A DNA stretch of 26,689 bases from Desulfuromonadales bacterium (GTDB lineage: Bacteria > Desulfobacterota > Desulfuromonadia > Desulfuromonadales > UBA2294): assembly GCA_014859615.1 (NCBI GenBank), contig JACUTX010000005.1:1-26689 (forward strand), given 5' to 3'. Shown piece by piece: positions 9,536 through 16,709 of this stretch. Positions within the stretch are counted from its first letter, which is position 1. Each line of letters opens with the position of its first letter. A model generated the notes under the pieces. That model saw only the letters and a program-made list of their open reading frames with translations. It ran no database searches and was not told the origin of the DNA. The position numbers and the translations under genes are program-made.

Positions 9536-11176
9536 ATGACGATTTACAAGGTGCTTGGACAAAGTCTGATCAGCAAGTTTATTTTCAGAACCGGGGTCGT
9601 TCTGTTGGTGTCCATCTCACTTTTTGCATTTTTTAATATCAGTACTCTTAAAGAGCTTTTTCTTCTCGATGCCAAGGGTGATATTGAAACAGTCAGTGAA
9701 ATCATCCTGCATACAACTCATTTTCAAATGCTTGAAGACAACCGCACGCGTGTCTACCAGATGATGGAGGAAGTCAGTTCTCATGAAAAGGTCGATCGCA
9801 TCCGACTTTTCAGCACCGCGGGAAAGGTGCACTTTTCCACCTTCGAAGACGAGATTGGTAAAGGGATAAAAGAGATCGATGCGGCCTATGAAGAAAACAA
9901 AACGGCCGGTTTTATCCCCGAGTTTCATTCGCCTGATGATAGCAGTCGAATCTATACCAATCTTAAGGGAGATGAGATTCTCAGCGTGACCACCGCGATT
10001 TACAACAAACCGGACTGTTTCACTGCGGCATGTCACATTCATCCTCGAGATGAAGTTATTCTCGGTTTTCTAGAAGTACAGGGGTCCTTGGCAAAAATTG
10101 GCATTCAGGCAGGTGCTTATCGTAACAGTATTGCGGTTTTTGGCGCGACCTTGTTGTTTCTTGTTATTTTTTTCCTGAGTTGGATGACGCAGAGCATGGT
10201 TATTCAGCCGGTGCACAACCTGCTTATCCATGCTCGTAAAGTTTCCAATATGGAACTCGATAGCAGGATTGAACAGAAATCGAACGATGAGATCGGAGAG
10301 CTCTCGGCAGCTTTCAACGATATGACGTTCAAATTAAAGAGATCGAGTGACGAATACCATGAATTGAATGAGACCCTCGAAGCTAAAGTTCTGGAACGGA
10401 CCAAACAGATTGCCCAGGTCAGCGATCAATTGGTTCGGTCCGAAAAATTGGCGTCCCTCGGGCAGTTGGTGGCAGGGATTGCCCACGAAATAAATAACCC
10501 CTTATCCGGTATTTTGATGTTTGCCAATCTGTTTGCTGATGATCAGAGACTCGATGAAATCCAGCGTGATGACGCGTTGACGATTGTTCATGAATCGAAG
10601 CGATGTGCCGATATTGTGAAACGCCTTCTCGATTTTTCACGCACATCGATCCCCGATAAACAACTCAGATCTCTGGCAGATATTATGGAAACGACTCTGG
10701 CGTTGGTCGAACATCATGCATTGGTCAACAATGTCGAAATTATCCGCAACTATCCAGAGCGGCTGCCGGAGATTGACGTCGATCCGACTCAGATCGAGCA
10801 GGTCTTTATAAATCTTCTGGTCAATGCCTGTCATGCGATGCCGACGGGGGGGAGACTTGTTATCAGCATACTGGCCGATCAAGCGCGTGGCCTGCTGGTC
10901 ACAAAGATTGAGGATAACGGTCACGGCATTTCCGATGAAAATCTGGGCCGAATTTTTGACCCTTTCTTTACAACGAAAAATCAGGAATTAAACGGGGTGG
11001 CAGGGACCGGCCTCGGTCTTTCGGTCTCCTACGGCATTATTGAAAATCATGGTGGCAAAATTCTGGTCGATACGGTATTCGGGCGAGGGACAATCTTCAC
11101 TGTCGAACTGCCGATCATGTCGTTTCGACGCCCTGCCGATGAAGCGATAATGATCGAAAAGCTGGTTATTGCATAG
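9536..11176 (+). CDS. Membrane sensor histidine kinase with periplasmic heme-type CX4CH motif
   Basis: This kinase should phosphorylate the adjacent NtrC-type regulator. A transmembrane helix at about 14-34 is followed by a periplasmic sensor domain (about 40-195), a second helix (about 198-220), a HAMP domain (about 215-275), a coiled-coil linker, and the kinase core. His317 (AGIAHEINNPLSG) is the phospho-acceptor. The N-box VNACHAM, G1 EDNGHGI, F-box FDPFFTTK and G2 GTGLGLS are all present. The periplasmic part carries CFTAACH (Cys161, Cys166, His167), a CX4CH pattern that can bind c-type heme. The homologous sensor at 16710 has this plus a standard CXXCH, but the kinase has no cysteine where that first motif would lie. 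I start at ATG 9536; a TTG at 9485 would add 17 residues with no well-spaced ribosome site. Heme binding is inferred. Confidence 0.9.
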   Translation: MTIYKVLGQSLISKFIFRTGVVLLVSISLFAFFNISTLKELFLLDAKGDIETVSEIILHTTHFQMLEDNRTRVYQMMEEVSSHEKVDRIRLFSTAGKVHFSTFEDEIGKGIKEIDAAYEENKTAGFIPEFHSPDDSSRIYTNLKGDEILSVTTAIYNKPDCFTAACHIHPRDEVILGFLEVQGSLAKIGIQAGAYRNSIAVFGATLLFLVIFFLSWMTQSMVIQPVHNLLIHARKVSNMELDSRIEQKSNDEIGELSAAFNDMTFKLKRSSDEYHELNETLEAKVLERTKQIAQVSDQLVRSEKLASLGQLVAGIAHEINNPLSGILMFANLFADDQRLDEIQRDDALTIVHESKRCADIVKRLLDFSRTSIPDKQLRSLADIMETTLALVEHHALVNNVEIIRNYPERLPEIDVDPTQIEQVFINLLVNACHAMPTGGRLVISILADQARGLLVTKIEDNGHGISDENLGRIFDPFFTTKNQELNGVAGTGLGLSVSYGIIENHGGKILVDTVFGRGTIFTVELPIMSFRRPADEAIMIEKLVIA

Positions 11177-11249
11177 GGTTTACTCAGTATTTTTTTGCAT
11201 GATTCAGAATACAGGTCTGCTGCAATTATTCACTTATCAAGAGGGCGCT

Positions 11250-12671
11250 ATGAACAGTGAAGCCGATAAAATTCTGGTCGCTGACGATGACGCAGTCATT
11301 CGCAAGGGGGTTGACCGAATCCTTACAGCGGAAGGATACGCGGTTGAAACCGTCAGCAATGGGCGTGCGGCTCTGGAACGACTGGGGCAGAAGACATTTA
11401 AATTGCTGGTGACTGACCTGAAAATGCCGGGGATGAGCGGGCTGGAAGTCCTCAAAGCGATCCGCAACTGTCAGCCAGAATTGCCGGTCGTTTTGATGAC
11501 CGGTTATGCGGCGATCGATAATGCCGTTGAGGCGATGAAGAATGGTGCAACAGACTATCTCGCCAAGCCTTTTGCCAACGAAGAACTCGTGGAAAAAGTC
11601 AGGAATGCGATTAAAAACAGGGCTGTGTTGATTGCCGATATCTGTCTGTGGCGAGAGATGAATGAAACGCACGGGTTTGAAAAGCTGGTTGGTAACAGCC
11701 CTGAAATGAAACGACTTTATCAGCGTATCATGCAGGTGGCACCAACTGACAGCACCGTATTAATCAGTGGTGAAAGCGGCACCGGCAAAGAGCTGGTTGC
11801 CCGTGCCATCCATGCGCACAGCCCGAGACGGTCACAACCTTTTGTTGCAATCGATTGTACCTCATTGGCAGAAAGTCTTCTGGAAAGTGAACTGTTTGGT
11901 CATGTCAAAGGTTCTTTTACCGGAGCCATTCAGACAAAACGTGGTCTGTTTGAAGTCGCCGAAGGGGGGACGTTGCTGCTCGATGAGATTGGAAATATCA
12001 GTTTGACAACGCAGGCAAAACTACTACGTGTCTTGCAGGAGCGCGTTATTACTCCGATTGGGGGGGTCAAACTTACTTCAATTGATATCCGGCTTATTGC
12101 GGCGACAAATATAAATCTTAGAGAGATGGTCAGTCAGGGGCGATTTCGTGAAGATCTCTTTTTCCGGTTGAACATTATTCCGATTGAGTTGCCAGCATTG
12201 CGAGATCGCAAGGGAGACCTGATGCTCCTGGCGAGTCAGTTTCTAAAATCTTTTGCCGAGGAGAATGGGAAAGAGATACGCGGCTTCAGTCCTGATGTGA
12301 TTGAACATCTTGAGGGGTATGCATTCCCGGGAAATGTTCGAGAACTTGAAAATCTCATTGAGCGAGCGGTGGTTCTCTCCCAGTCTGAGCTGATTCATCG
12401 CCACGATCTGGAGATTCCCGGAGACGATTATTCTTCAGCTCTATTTTCTGAAAACAGTGTTCCACAGGACGCGAATGAATTGAAGGAGCGTAAACGTCAA
12501 CTGCGTGAGCAGGCTGTTGTTCCGTTGGAGCGGGCTTTTTTGCTGAGTGCTCTGGATCGTAATAACGGAAATATTACCAGAGCGGCCGAAGAGGTCGGAA
12601 TGCAACGGCCAAATTTTCAGGCGATGCTAAAAAAACTCGGAATCAGTTTCCGGGAAAGAATGGCTAAGTGA
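11250..12671 (+). CDS. NtrC-family sigma-54-dependent response regulator
   Basis: This is the probable partner of the kinase and activator of the two sigma-54 promoters downstream. The receiver domain has the acidic cluster at 12-14 and phospho-acceptor Asp56 (VTDLKMPG), with the Lys in DYLAKPF. The AAA+ domain has Walker A GESGTGKE (174-181), the sigma-54 contact loop GSFTGA (221-226), and GTLLLDEIGN as Walker B. The C-terminal Fis-type helix-turn-helix is NGNITRAAEEVGMQRPNFQAML. The loop has Ser in place of the usual Ala of GAFTGA, a variant compatible with activity in some relatives. The length of 473 residues is normal. I start at ATG 11250 behind GAGG; a TTG at 11169, overlapping the kinase, would add 27 residues not resembling a receiver. 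Its target promoters are inferred from position. Confidence 0.94.
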   Translation: MNSEADKILVADDDAVIRKGVDRILTAEGYAVETVSNGRAALERLGQKTFKLLVTDLKMPGMSGLEVLKAIRNCQPELPVVLMTGYAAIDNAVEAMKNGATDYLAKPFANEELVEKVRNAIKNRAVLIADICLWREMNETHGFEKLVGNSPEMKRLYQRIMQVAPTDSTVLISGESGTGKELVARAIHAHSPRRSQPFVAIDCTSLAESLLESELFGHVKGSFTGAIQTKRGLFEVAEGGTLLLDEIGNISLTTQAKLLRVLQERVITPIGGVKLTSIDIRLIAATNINLREMVSQGRFREDLFFRLNIIPIELPALRDRKGDLMLLASQFLKSFAEENGKEIRGFSPDVIEHLEGYAFPGNVRELENLIERAVVLSQSELIHRHDLEIPGDDYSSALFSENSVPQDANELKERKRQLREQAVVPLERAFLLSALDRNNGNITRAAEEVGMQRPNFQAMLKKLGISFRERMAK

Positions 12672-12820
12672 ACAGGAGCATGTTTGTATTTCGGTAAAAT
12701 ATAAAAAATATAATCTTACTGTATGTTCTAAATATGCGCCGTCTGGATCAAAAAAAACTCATTATTTTTAGACATTTGCAAATAATAGAACAGGCGATCA
12801 CGATTTTTTTGCCACATTGT

Positions 12821-12837
12821 GAATATAAATTTTATAC
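12821..12837. promoter_or_regulatory. Candidate activator-binding dyad, copy 2
   Basis: GAATA-N7-TATAC differs by one base from the perfect dyads at 9405 and 18334. Its centre lies 107 bases before the -24 GG of the sigma-54 promoter at 12935, almost the same distance (106) as the third copy from its own promoter. NtrC-type activators usually bind roughly 80-200 bases upstream, so the place fits an enhancer. Confidence 0.5.
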
Positions 12838-12934
12838 GTTTCGCATGTTTAAATTGATGACCACTTTGTGATTTTTTCTAAAAAAAACCTTTTTAAACAG
12901 TGTATTGGATTAAATTATTAAAAATAATTAATAG

Positions 12935-12950
12935 TGGCACAGCAAATGCA
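12935..12950 (+). promoter_or_regulatory. Sigma-54 promoter of the cytochrome/quinone operon
   Basis: TGGCACAGCAAATGCA has the invariant GG at -24 and GC at -12 separated by exactly ten bases. The same sixteen bases occur at 18447-18462. Transcription would begin near 12961. A sigma-54 activator gene lies just upstream. Confidence 0.85.
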
Positions 12951-13089
12951 CATCTATCCTCCCAGATCAAAGTCGACCGCAATGGAGGCTTTTAAAAAAC
13001 ATTAAGAACGGGTCAAAAAGACTGATTTCAAATTCGCAAAAAGAGATTTTGAGCAAGAAAGGATCCAGCGTCTGTTTGACTATCCATAG

Positions 13090-13114
13090 GCCAAAAGAGA
13101 CTTCGGTTTTTGGC
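13090..13114 (+). other. Leader hairpin next to the ribosome site
   Basis: GCCAAAA (13090-13096) pairs with TTTTGGC (13108-13114). The loop contains a CTTCGG, able to form a stable UUCG tetraloop. The stem ends seven bases before the GAGGAGG ribosome site (13121-13127), so it could affect translation or mRNA stability. Confidence 0.45.
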
Positions 13115-13131
13115 TCTGGAGAGGAGGTTGA

Positions 13132-13548
13132 ATGATGATGCACATTCCAGGGTTGCTTATTGCCGATGAAGACATGTTGTCGCGAAAACGGATGGCTGAC
13201 CTGTTTATCAATGATGGATATCAGGTCACGGTGACCGATTCAGCTGCCGGAGCTCTTTACGGCATCTTGAAAAAAACGGCTCAGGTTGTTTTGCTCAGCA
13301 CCCACTTCGATGAGCTGTTGGCAACTGAATTGATCCCGTTGTTGAAGAAGTGCAATCGTAATCTGACCATTATCCTGGTGGCCAGTGAATTGCCGATGTC
13401 ATTAATTCGCAAGGCACGTAGTGAAGGGATTTTTTATCATGCTCTCAAGCCGGACCGGCCGAGCGATGAAGAAGAGTTACGACAGGCGGTGAAATGCGCT
13501 TTTGAAAAAGTGACTCACGATATTCAGGTGAATGGCTTTAAAAATTAA
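13132..13548 (+). CDS. Atypical receiver-domain protein lacking the phospho-acceptor Asp
   Basis: The 138-residue protein has the size and hydrophobic pattern of a stand-alone response-regulator receiver domain. LLIADEDMLSRKRM (acidic pair D12/E13) matches the first strand, QVVLLSTHFDE the third, and HALKPDRP carries the conserved-type Lys106. At the place of the phosphorylated Asp there is Ser56, so ordinary phosphorylation is unlikely and it may act as a fixed-state or protein-binding pseudo-receiver. No output domain is present. It is the first gene after the sigma-54 promoter and is followed by the cytochrome/ferredoxin/NrfD genes. Three ATG in a row (13132, 13135, 13138) follow the GAGGAGG site, so the exact start is uncertain. 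Its role in the operon is not known to me. Confidence 0.8.
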   Translation: MMMHIPGLLIADEDMLSRKRMADLFINDGYQVTVTDSAAGALYGILKKTAQVVLLSTHFDELLATELIPLLKKCNRNLTIILVASELPMSLIRKARSEGIFYHALKPDRPSDEEELRQAVKCAFEKVTHDIQVNGFKN

Positions 13549-13577
13549 ACTGTTGCAACTTTAAAAAGGAGGCAGGA

Positions 13578-13748
13578 ATGTTTACAGAGATACTCGGTAA
13601 GATCGGTGAATTCGAGACGGTCTACACAATGGTCGACTACTACCAATACATCAAAACGGTCGAATACCTCATCTGCGTCGGTTTCTTTATCGCGTTTCCG
13701 ATGTTCTTTAAATACATAAACGAAAAACCGGGCGATCTTGGCAAATGA
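13578..13748 (+). CDS. Small single-span membrane protein of the electron-transfer operon
   Basis: This 56-residue protein begins at ATG 13578 behind a strong AGGAGG. One hydrophobic helix, about residues 29-46 (EYLICVGFFIAFPMFFKYI), is preceded by a Tyr-rich amphipathic stretch and followed by a short charged tail. It lies between the pseudo-receiver and the pentaheme cytochrome. Small one-helix subunits of this kind are known in NrfD-containing redox complexes (for example HmcD of the Hmc complex), so an accessory or assembly subunit is a fair guess, but I do not recognise a family. The unusually good ribosome site and tight spacing support that it is real. Confidence 0.8.
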   Translation: MFTEILGKIGEFETVYTMVDYYQYIKTVEYLICVGFFIAFPMFFKYINEKPGDLGK

Positions 13749-13785
13749 GAATAGCTTCGGTTTGTTCACGCAAGGAGGAAGGATT

Positions 13786-14295
13786 ATGAGTTCTAAACGA
13801 ATTTTTACTATCATGATATTAACAATGGCGATCGTGGGGATGGGGGGTTTTGTAACGGCTGCCGATATGCCGGAACAAGTATCGATCGACCGTCTGTCCG
13901 ATCTGTTTGAGGGTGTAGAGTTTGATCATGCCATGCATACAGAATTGGGAGAGGACTGCTCTGTCTGCCACCACCACACCACCGGCACCGGCACAACTGA
14001 TGAACGCTGTATCAGTTGTCATGCCGACAGCAAAGAGGTCGCAACGGTCGGATGCAGCGATTGCCATGTCGCGGCTCCGTTCTCTTCGGAACATATTAAT
14101 CGAAAATCACTCGAAATTTATCAGTTTCATATCGATACCCCAGGATTGAAAGGCGCCTATCATTGGAACTGCATCGGTTGTCACGAAAAGGTGGATGGGC
14201 CGACAGAATGTGTTGACTGTCACGCCAGAACGACAAAGGGAGATGCTTTTTACCATAAAAATGCAATCGGCTCCTCTGGCGCAGGTGGAGAGTGA
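13786..14295 (+). CDS. Periplasmic pentaheme cytochrome c
   Basis: A signal peptide (about 1-25) leads a 169-residue protein with five CXXCH motifs: CSVCH, CISCH, CSDCH, CIGCH and CVDCH. There are at least eight further histidines outside these motifs, enough for bis-His ligation, as in the class III cytochrome family (c3/c7 and their relatives). The order VEFDHAMH before the first motif is typical of such proteins. It would carry electrons between the membrane iron-sulfur/NrfD module encoded just downstream and periplasmic partners. I start at ATG 13786, behind AAGGAGGAAGG, and reject a TTG at 13738 inside the previous gene. The number of hemes is read directly; partners and direction of electron flow are inferred. 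Confidence 0.93.
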   Translation: MSSKRIFTIMILTMAIVGMGGFVTAADMPEQVSIDRLSDLFEGVEFDHAMHTELGEDCSVCHHHTTGTGTTDERCISCHADSKEVATVGCSDCHVAAPFSSEHINRKSLEIYQFHIDTPGLKGAYHWNCIGCHEKVDGPTECVDCHARTTKGDAFYHKNAIGSSGAGGE

Positions 14296-14358
14296 AGAGT
14301 GTTGACCTTGAAATGAGATTGTCTTGAACAAAGATTTTTTTTGGATAAGGAGAATTTT

Positions 14359-15312
14359 ATGAGTGGAATAAGTCGACGGAGATTTCTTGCTGCGAGTCTG
14401 GCAGGATGTGCCGCCACAACTCTGGCTGCCCCTAAAAAAGCCCTGGCATCCGGAATATTTACCGGTTATCCGGAGAGTATGGGTGTGTTGGTTGATTTAA
14501 CCCGATGTATCGGTTGCCGTAGTTGCGAGGCGGCCTGCAACGCAGAACAGAATCTGCCGGATCCGTTGTTGCCGTTTGATGATAAGTCGGTTTTTGACCA
14601 GACATTTCACGGCGGTACACAGAAGCGGCGTACCGATGAAAATGCCTATACGGTGGTTAATCGCTATAACCCGGAAGGGGGCGAACCGGTCTATGTCAAA
14701 AAACAGTGCAATCACTGTGCAGAACCGGCCTGTCTCAGCTCCTGTTTTGTCAATGCCTACACCAAGACCCCTGAAGGTGCTGTTATCTTCAACAAGAAGG
14801 TCTGTGTTGGTTGTCGGACCTGTATGGTCGCCTGTCCATTCAGTATCCCTGCTTACAGTTACTCAAGCGCCTTCGATCCGCTTATAAAAAAGTGTATCTT
14901 CTGTCATGAAACCAGACTTAAAAATGGTAAGCCGCCAGCTTGTGTCGATATCTGTCCGCAAGAGGCTTTAACCTTCGGTAAGCGCAAAGATCTGCTGAAG
15001 ATTGGCAATCAGCGTATTCAGACCCATCAGGGGCGTTACCTCGATCATATCTATGGTGAAAATGAGTTAGGTGGCACCAGCTGGATGTATCTGTCGCCAG
15101 TCCCGTTTGAGCAGGTCGGATTTGATCCAAATCCAGGTAATGAACCGATTATCAGCCACGTTAAGGATTTTCTTAGTACGGTCCCGATGGTGCTGGCGAT
15201 CTGGCCAGCGCTGTTTGTCGGTTTTCAACTCCTGGCAAAGAAACAGGCAGGTCATGGTGACCATGACCATGACTCTGAGAAACAGCATGACGAGGAGGGA
15301 GCTGAACAATGA
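14359..15312 (+). CDS. Tat-exported four-cluster [4Fe-4S] ferredoxin subunit (HybA/HmcB type)
   Basis: The N-terminus SRRRFLAASLAGCAATTLA is a twin-arginine signal, so the protein is folded before export. Sixteen cysteines in four groups, starting with C50-x2-C53-x2-C56-x3-C60 and followed by CNHCAEPACLSSC, CVGCRTCMVAC and CIFC...CVDIC, should hold four [4Fe-4S] clusters. A hydrophobic helix near residues 267-287 anchors the C-terminus, as in HybA, and a His/Asp/Glu-rich tail (GHGDHDHDSEKQHDEE) follows. It would pass electrons between the NrfD/HybB-type membrane subunit and the cytochrome. I start at ATG 14359 behind AAGGAG, not the TTG at 14341. Its stop overlaps the next gene in ATGA. No hydrogenase or molybdopterin subunit lies nearby, so this is not a complete Hyb hydrogenase. 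Confidence 0.93.
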   Translation: MSGISRRRFLAASLAGCAATTLAAPKKALASGIFTGYPESMGVLVDLTRCIGCRSCEAACNAEQNLPDPLLPFDDKSVFDQTFHGGTQKRRTDENAYTVVNRYNPEGGEPVYVKKQCNHCAEPACLSSCFVNAYTKTPEGAVIFNKKVCVGCRTCMVACPFSIPAYSYSSAFDPLIKKCIFCHETRLKNGKPPACVDICPQEALTFGKRKDLLKIGNQRIQTHQGRYLDHIYGENELGGTSWMYLSPVPFEQVGFDPNPGNEPIISHVKDFLSTVPMVLAIWPALFVGFQLLAKKQAGHGDHDHDSEKQHDEEGAEQ

Positions 15313-16655
15313 AACAGCTACTTAATCATGGAATAGAGCCGGTTGACTCACATGTGAACCGTAAAACGGACAAAGCCTGGTCGCTCAAGGATAAGCTGTT
15401 TCTCGGTTTGACTCCGGGACAGTACCTTGGTCAGGCTTTACGCAACCCTTTTAACTGGATTCTCGGATTGATCCTGGCCGTCGGCCTGCCGCTGATCGCT
15501 TATCGTTACCTGAACGGACTCGGCGCAGTCACCCATTCGTCGAACGATTACCCCTGGGGGCTGTTTCTCGGTTTCGGTCTCTTTGTTATGGTCCCTCTGT
15601 CGGCATCCGGATTTATGCTCGGCACATCGGTAGAAATTTTCGGGCGCCACGATTTTGCGCCGATTGAGCGTCTCGCTCTGCTCAATGGTCTGCTCGGATA
15701 CTTCTTTGCCGTTGTCTACCTTCTGGCTGACCTCGGTCAGCCATGGCGGCTCCCTTATCCGATGTTTGTCTCCTTCGGACCGGCGGCGGTGCTGTTTTTA
15801 GTCGCCTGGCACGTGGCGACCTACCTGTCGGTGCAGGTCGCCGAAGTCTCAGTCGCCTTCTTCGAGTGGATCGGCTGGCTTGGCGGTAAACGTTTTATCC
15901 GGCGTATCGCCGTCGGTCTGACCGTCGCCGGAATCATCCTCTCAACCTTGCATCAGGGTGCTCTCGGGGCCCTTTTCAACTATGCACCAGGGAAAGTTCA
16001 TCCCCTCTGGTACTCGGCACCATTTCAATGGATTCATTTTTTCGTGTCGGCCATCCCGGCGGGTCTCTGTATGGTGATCGCAGTCAGTACCATAATCATG
16101 AAGACGATGGCCTGGCGTTGCGATAAAAATTACCTCGACAATCTTGATCGCTGCACTCTCGGTCTGGCTAAAGGGGCCAGTATGGCGCTTATTACCTATC
16201 TGGCCATCAAATTTATCGGTGTCGCTCACGATAATGAATGGGGCTATCTGGCAACCGGGTGGGGAGCCTGGTTCCTGTTGGAGATCGCCGTCGGGGTTGT
16301 TTTGCCGATTGTCCTGTTTGCTTACGCAGTTCGTCACCAGGTGGTCAAGGTCGCCCGCTGGGGTGCTTTTATTACTGTCTTTGGCATCGCCTTGAATCGA
16401 TTGAATACCGCAATTATCAGCTTCAACTGGCAGCTCTACCAGGAGATACCGCACGTGTTTGAAGTGATTATCACGGTGACTATCTTTGCTATTTACATCA
16501 TCGTTTATCGTTTTCTTCTCTATCGTCTGCCGATTCTCTACTCGTGGAAAAGCCAGACAGAAGAGTCCTATGCTGCAGAAACGGTACCGCAATCTTCGTC
16601 TTCGGCCAGAAACACACCTTCTCCGGCTGGAGCGATGTATCGCAAGTTTGATTGA
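15309..16655 (+). CDS. NrfD/HybB-family quinone-interacting membrane subunit
   Basis: This integral membrane protein of 448 residues has about ten hydrophobic helices and belongs to the NrfD/PsrC superfamily, closest in feel to HybB/HmcC (LSTLHQGALGALF is a characteristic stretch). Such subunits oxidise or reduce (mena)quinol and exchange electrons with a periplasmic four-cluster ferredoxin, which is exactly the gene overlapping it by 4 bases upstream. With the pentaheme cytochrome, the set resembles the Cbc-type menaquinol:cytochrome complexes of Geobacter (family knowledge; the exact type is not assignable here). The C-terminal 30 residues are a soluble Ser/Pro-rich tail. A strong hairpin follows the stop by six bases. 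Confidence 0.92.
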   Translation: MKQLLNHGIEPVDSHVNRKTDKAWSLKDKLFLGLTPGQYLGQALRNPFNWILGLILAVGLPLIAYRYLNGLGAVTHSSNDYPWGLFLGFGLFVMVPLSASGFMLGTSVEIFGRHDFAPIERLALLNGLLGYFFAVVYLLADLGQPWRLPYPMFVSFGPAAVLFLVAWHVATYLSVQVAEVSVAFFEWIGWLGGKRFIRRIAVGLTVAGIILSTLHQGALGALFNYAPGKVHPLWYSAPFQWIHFFVSAIPAGLCMVIAVSTIIMKTMAWRCDKNYLDNLDRCTLGLAKGASMALITYLAIKFIGVAHDNEWGYLATGWGAWFLLEIAVGVVLPIVLFAYAVRHQVVKVARWGAFITVFGIALNRLNTAIISFNWQLYQEIPHVFEVIITVTIFAIYIIVYRFLLYRLPILYSWKSQTEESYAAETVPQSSSSARNTPSPAGAMYRKFD

Positions 16656-16661
16656 GATGAA

Positions 16662-16694
16662 GTTCGCGGGATCGCGTCATGTGGTCCCGCGAAC
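16662..16694 (+). other. Strong intercistronic hairpin after the NrfD-type gene
   Basis: GTTCGCGGGA (16662-16671) pairs perfectly with TCCCGCGAAC (16685-16694) around a 13-base loop. No T-run follows, and the ribosome site of the next gene (16698-16703) starts three bases later. It is more likely an mRNA-stabilising or translation-tuning element than a terminator. It may give the upstream redox genes more stable mRNA than the sensor gene. Confidence 0.6.
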
Positions 16695-16709
16695 ATCAGG
16701 AGGTTCATC

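Larger units (their letters stand above)
12672..13131. other. AT-rich regulatory region upstream of the cytochrome/quinone operon
   Basis: These 460 bases have no convincing gene. They hold a sigma-54 promoter (12935-12950), a candidate activator dyad (12821-12837), a weaker look-alike GTATG-N7-TATGC (12721-12737), and two similar elements CCACATTGTGAAT (12812-12824) and CCACTTTGTGATT (12861-12873) spaced by 49 bases. The leader of about 170 bases after the promoter contains a hairpin directly before the ribosome site. No terminator is evident after the regulator gene. Confidence 0.75.

Noticed and set aside
10820..10842. VNACHAM in the kinase as a further heme site
   Set aside because: It is the N-box of the cytoplasmic ATPase domain, lacks the first Cys and would not be exported.
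12946..13005. A 19-codon open frame starting at ATG 12946 in the sigma-54 leader
   Set aside because: Its start lies inside the -12 promoter element, so it would not be transcribed from this promoter, and it has no ribosome site.
15942..16592. A 216-codon minus-strand open frame opposite the NrfD-type gene
   Set aside because: The plus-strand protein has clear family features; the antisense frame has a low-complexity, hydrophilic product typical of a shadow.
14359..16655. HybA/HybB-type genes as part of a [NiFe] hydrogenase
   Set aside because: No large or small hydrogenase subunit or maturation gene is present; a pentaheme cytochrome takes their place.
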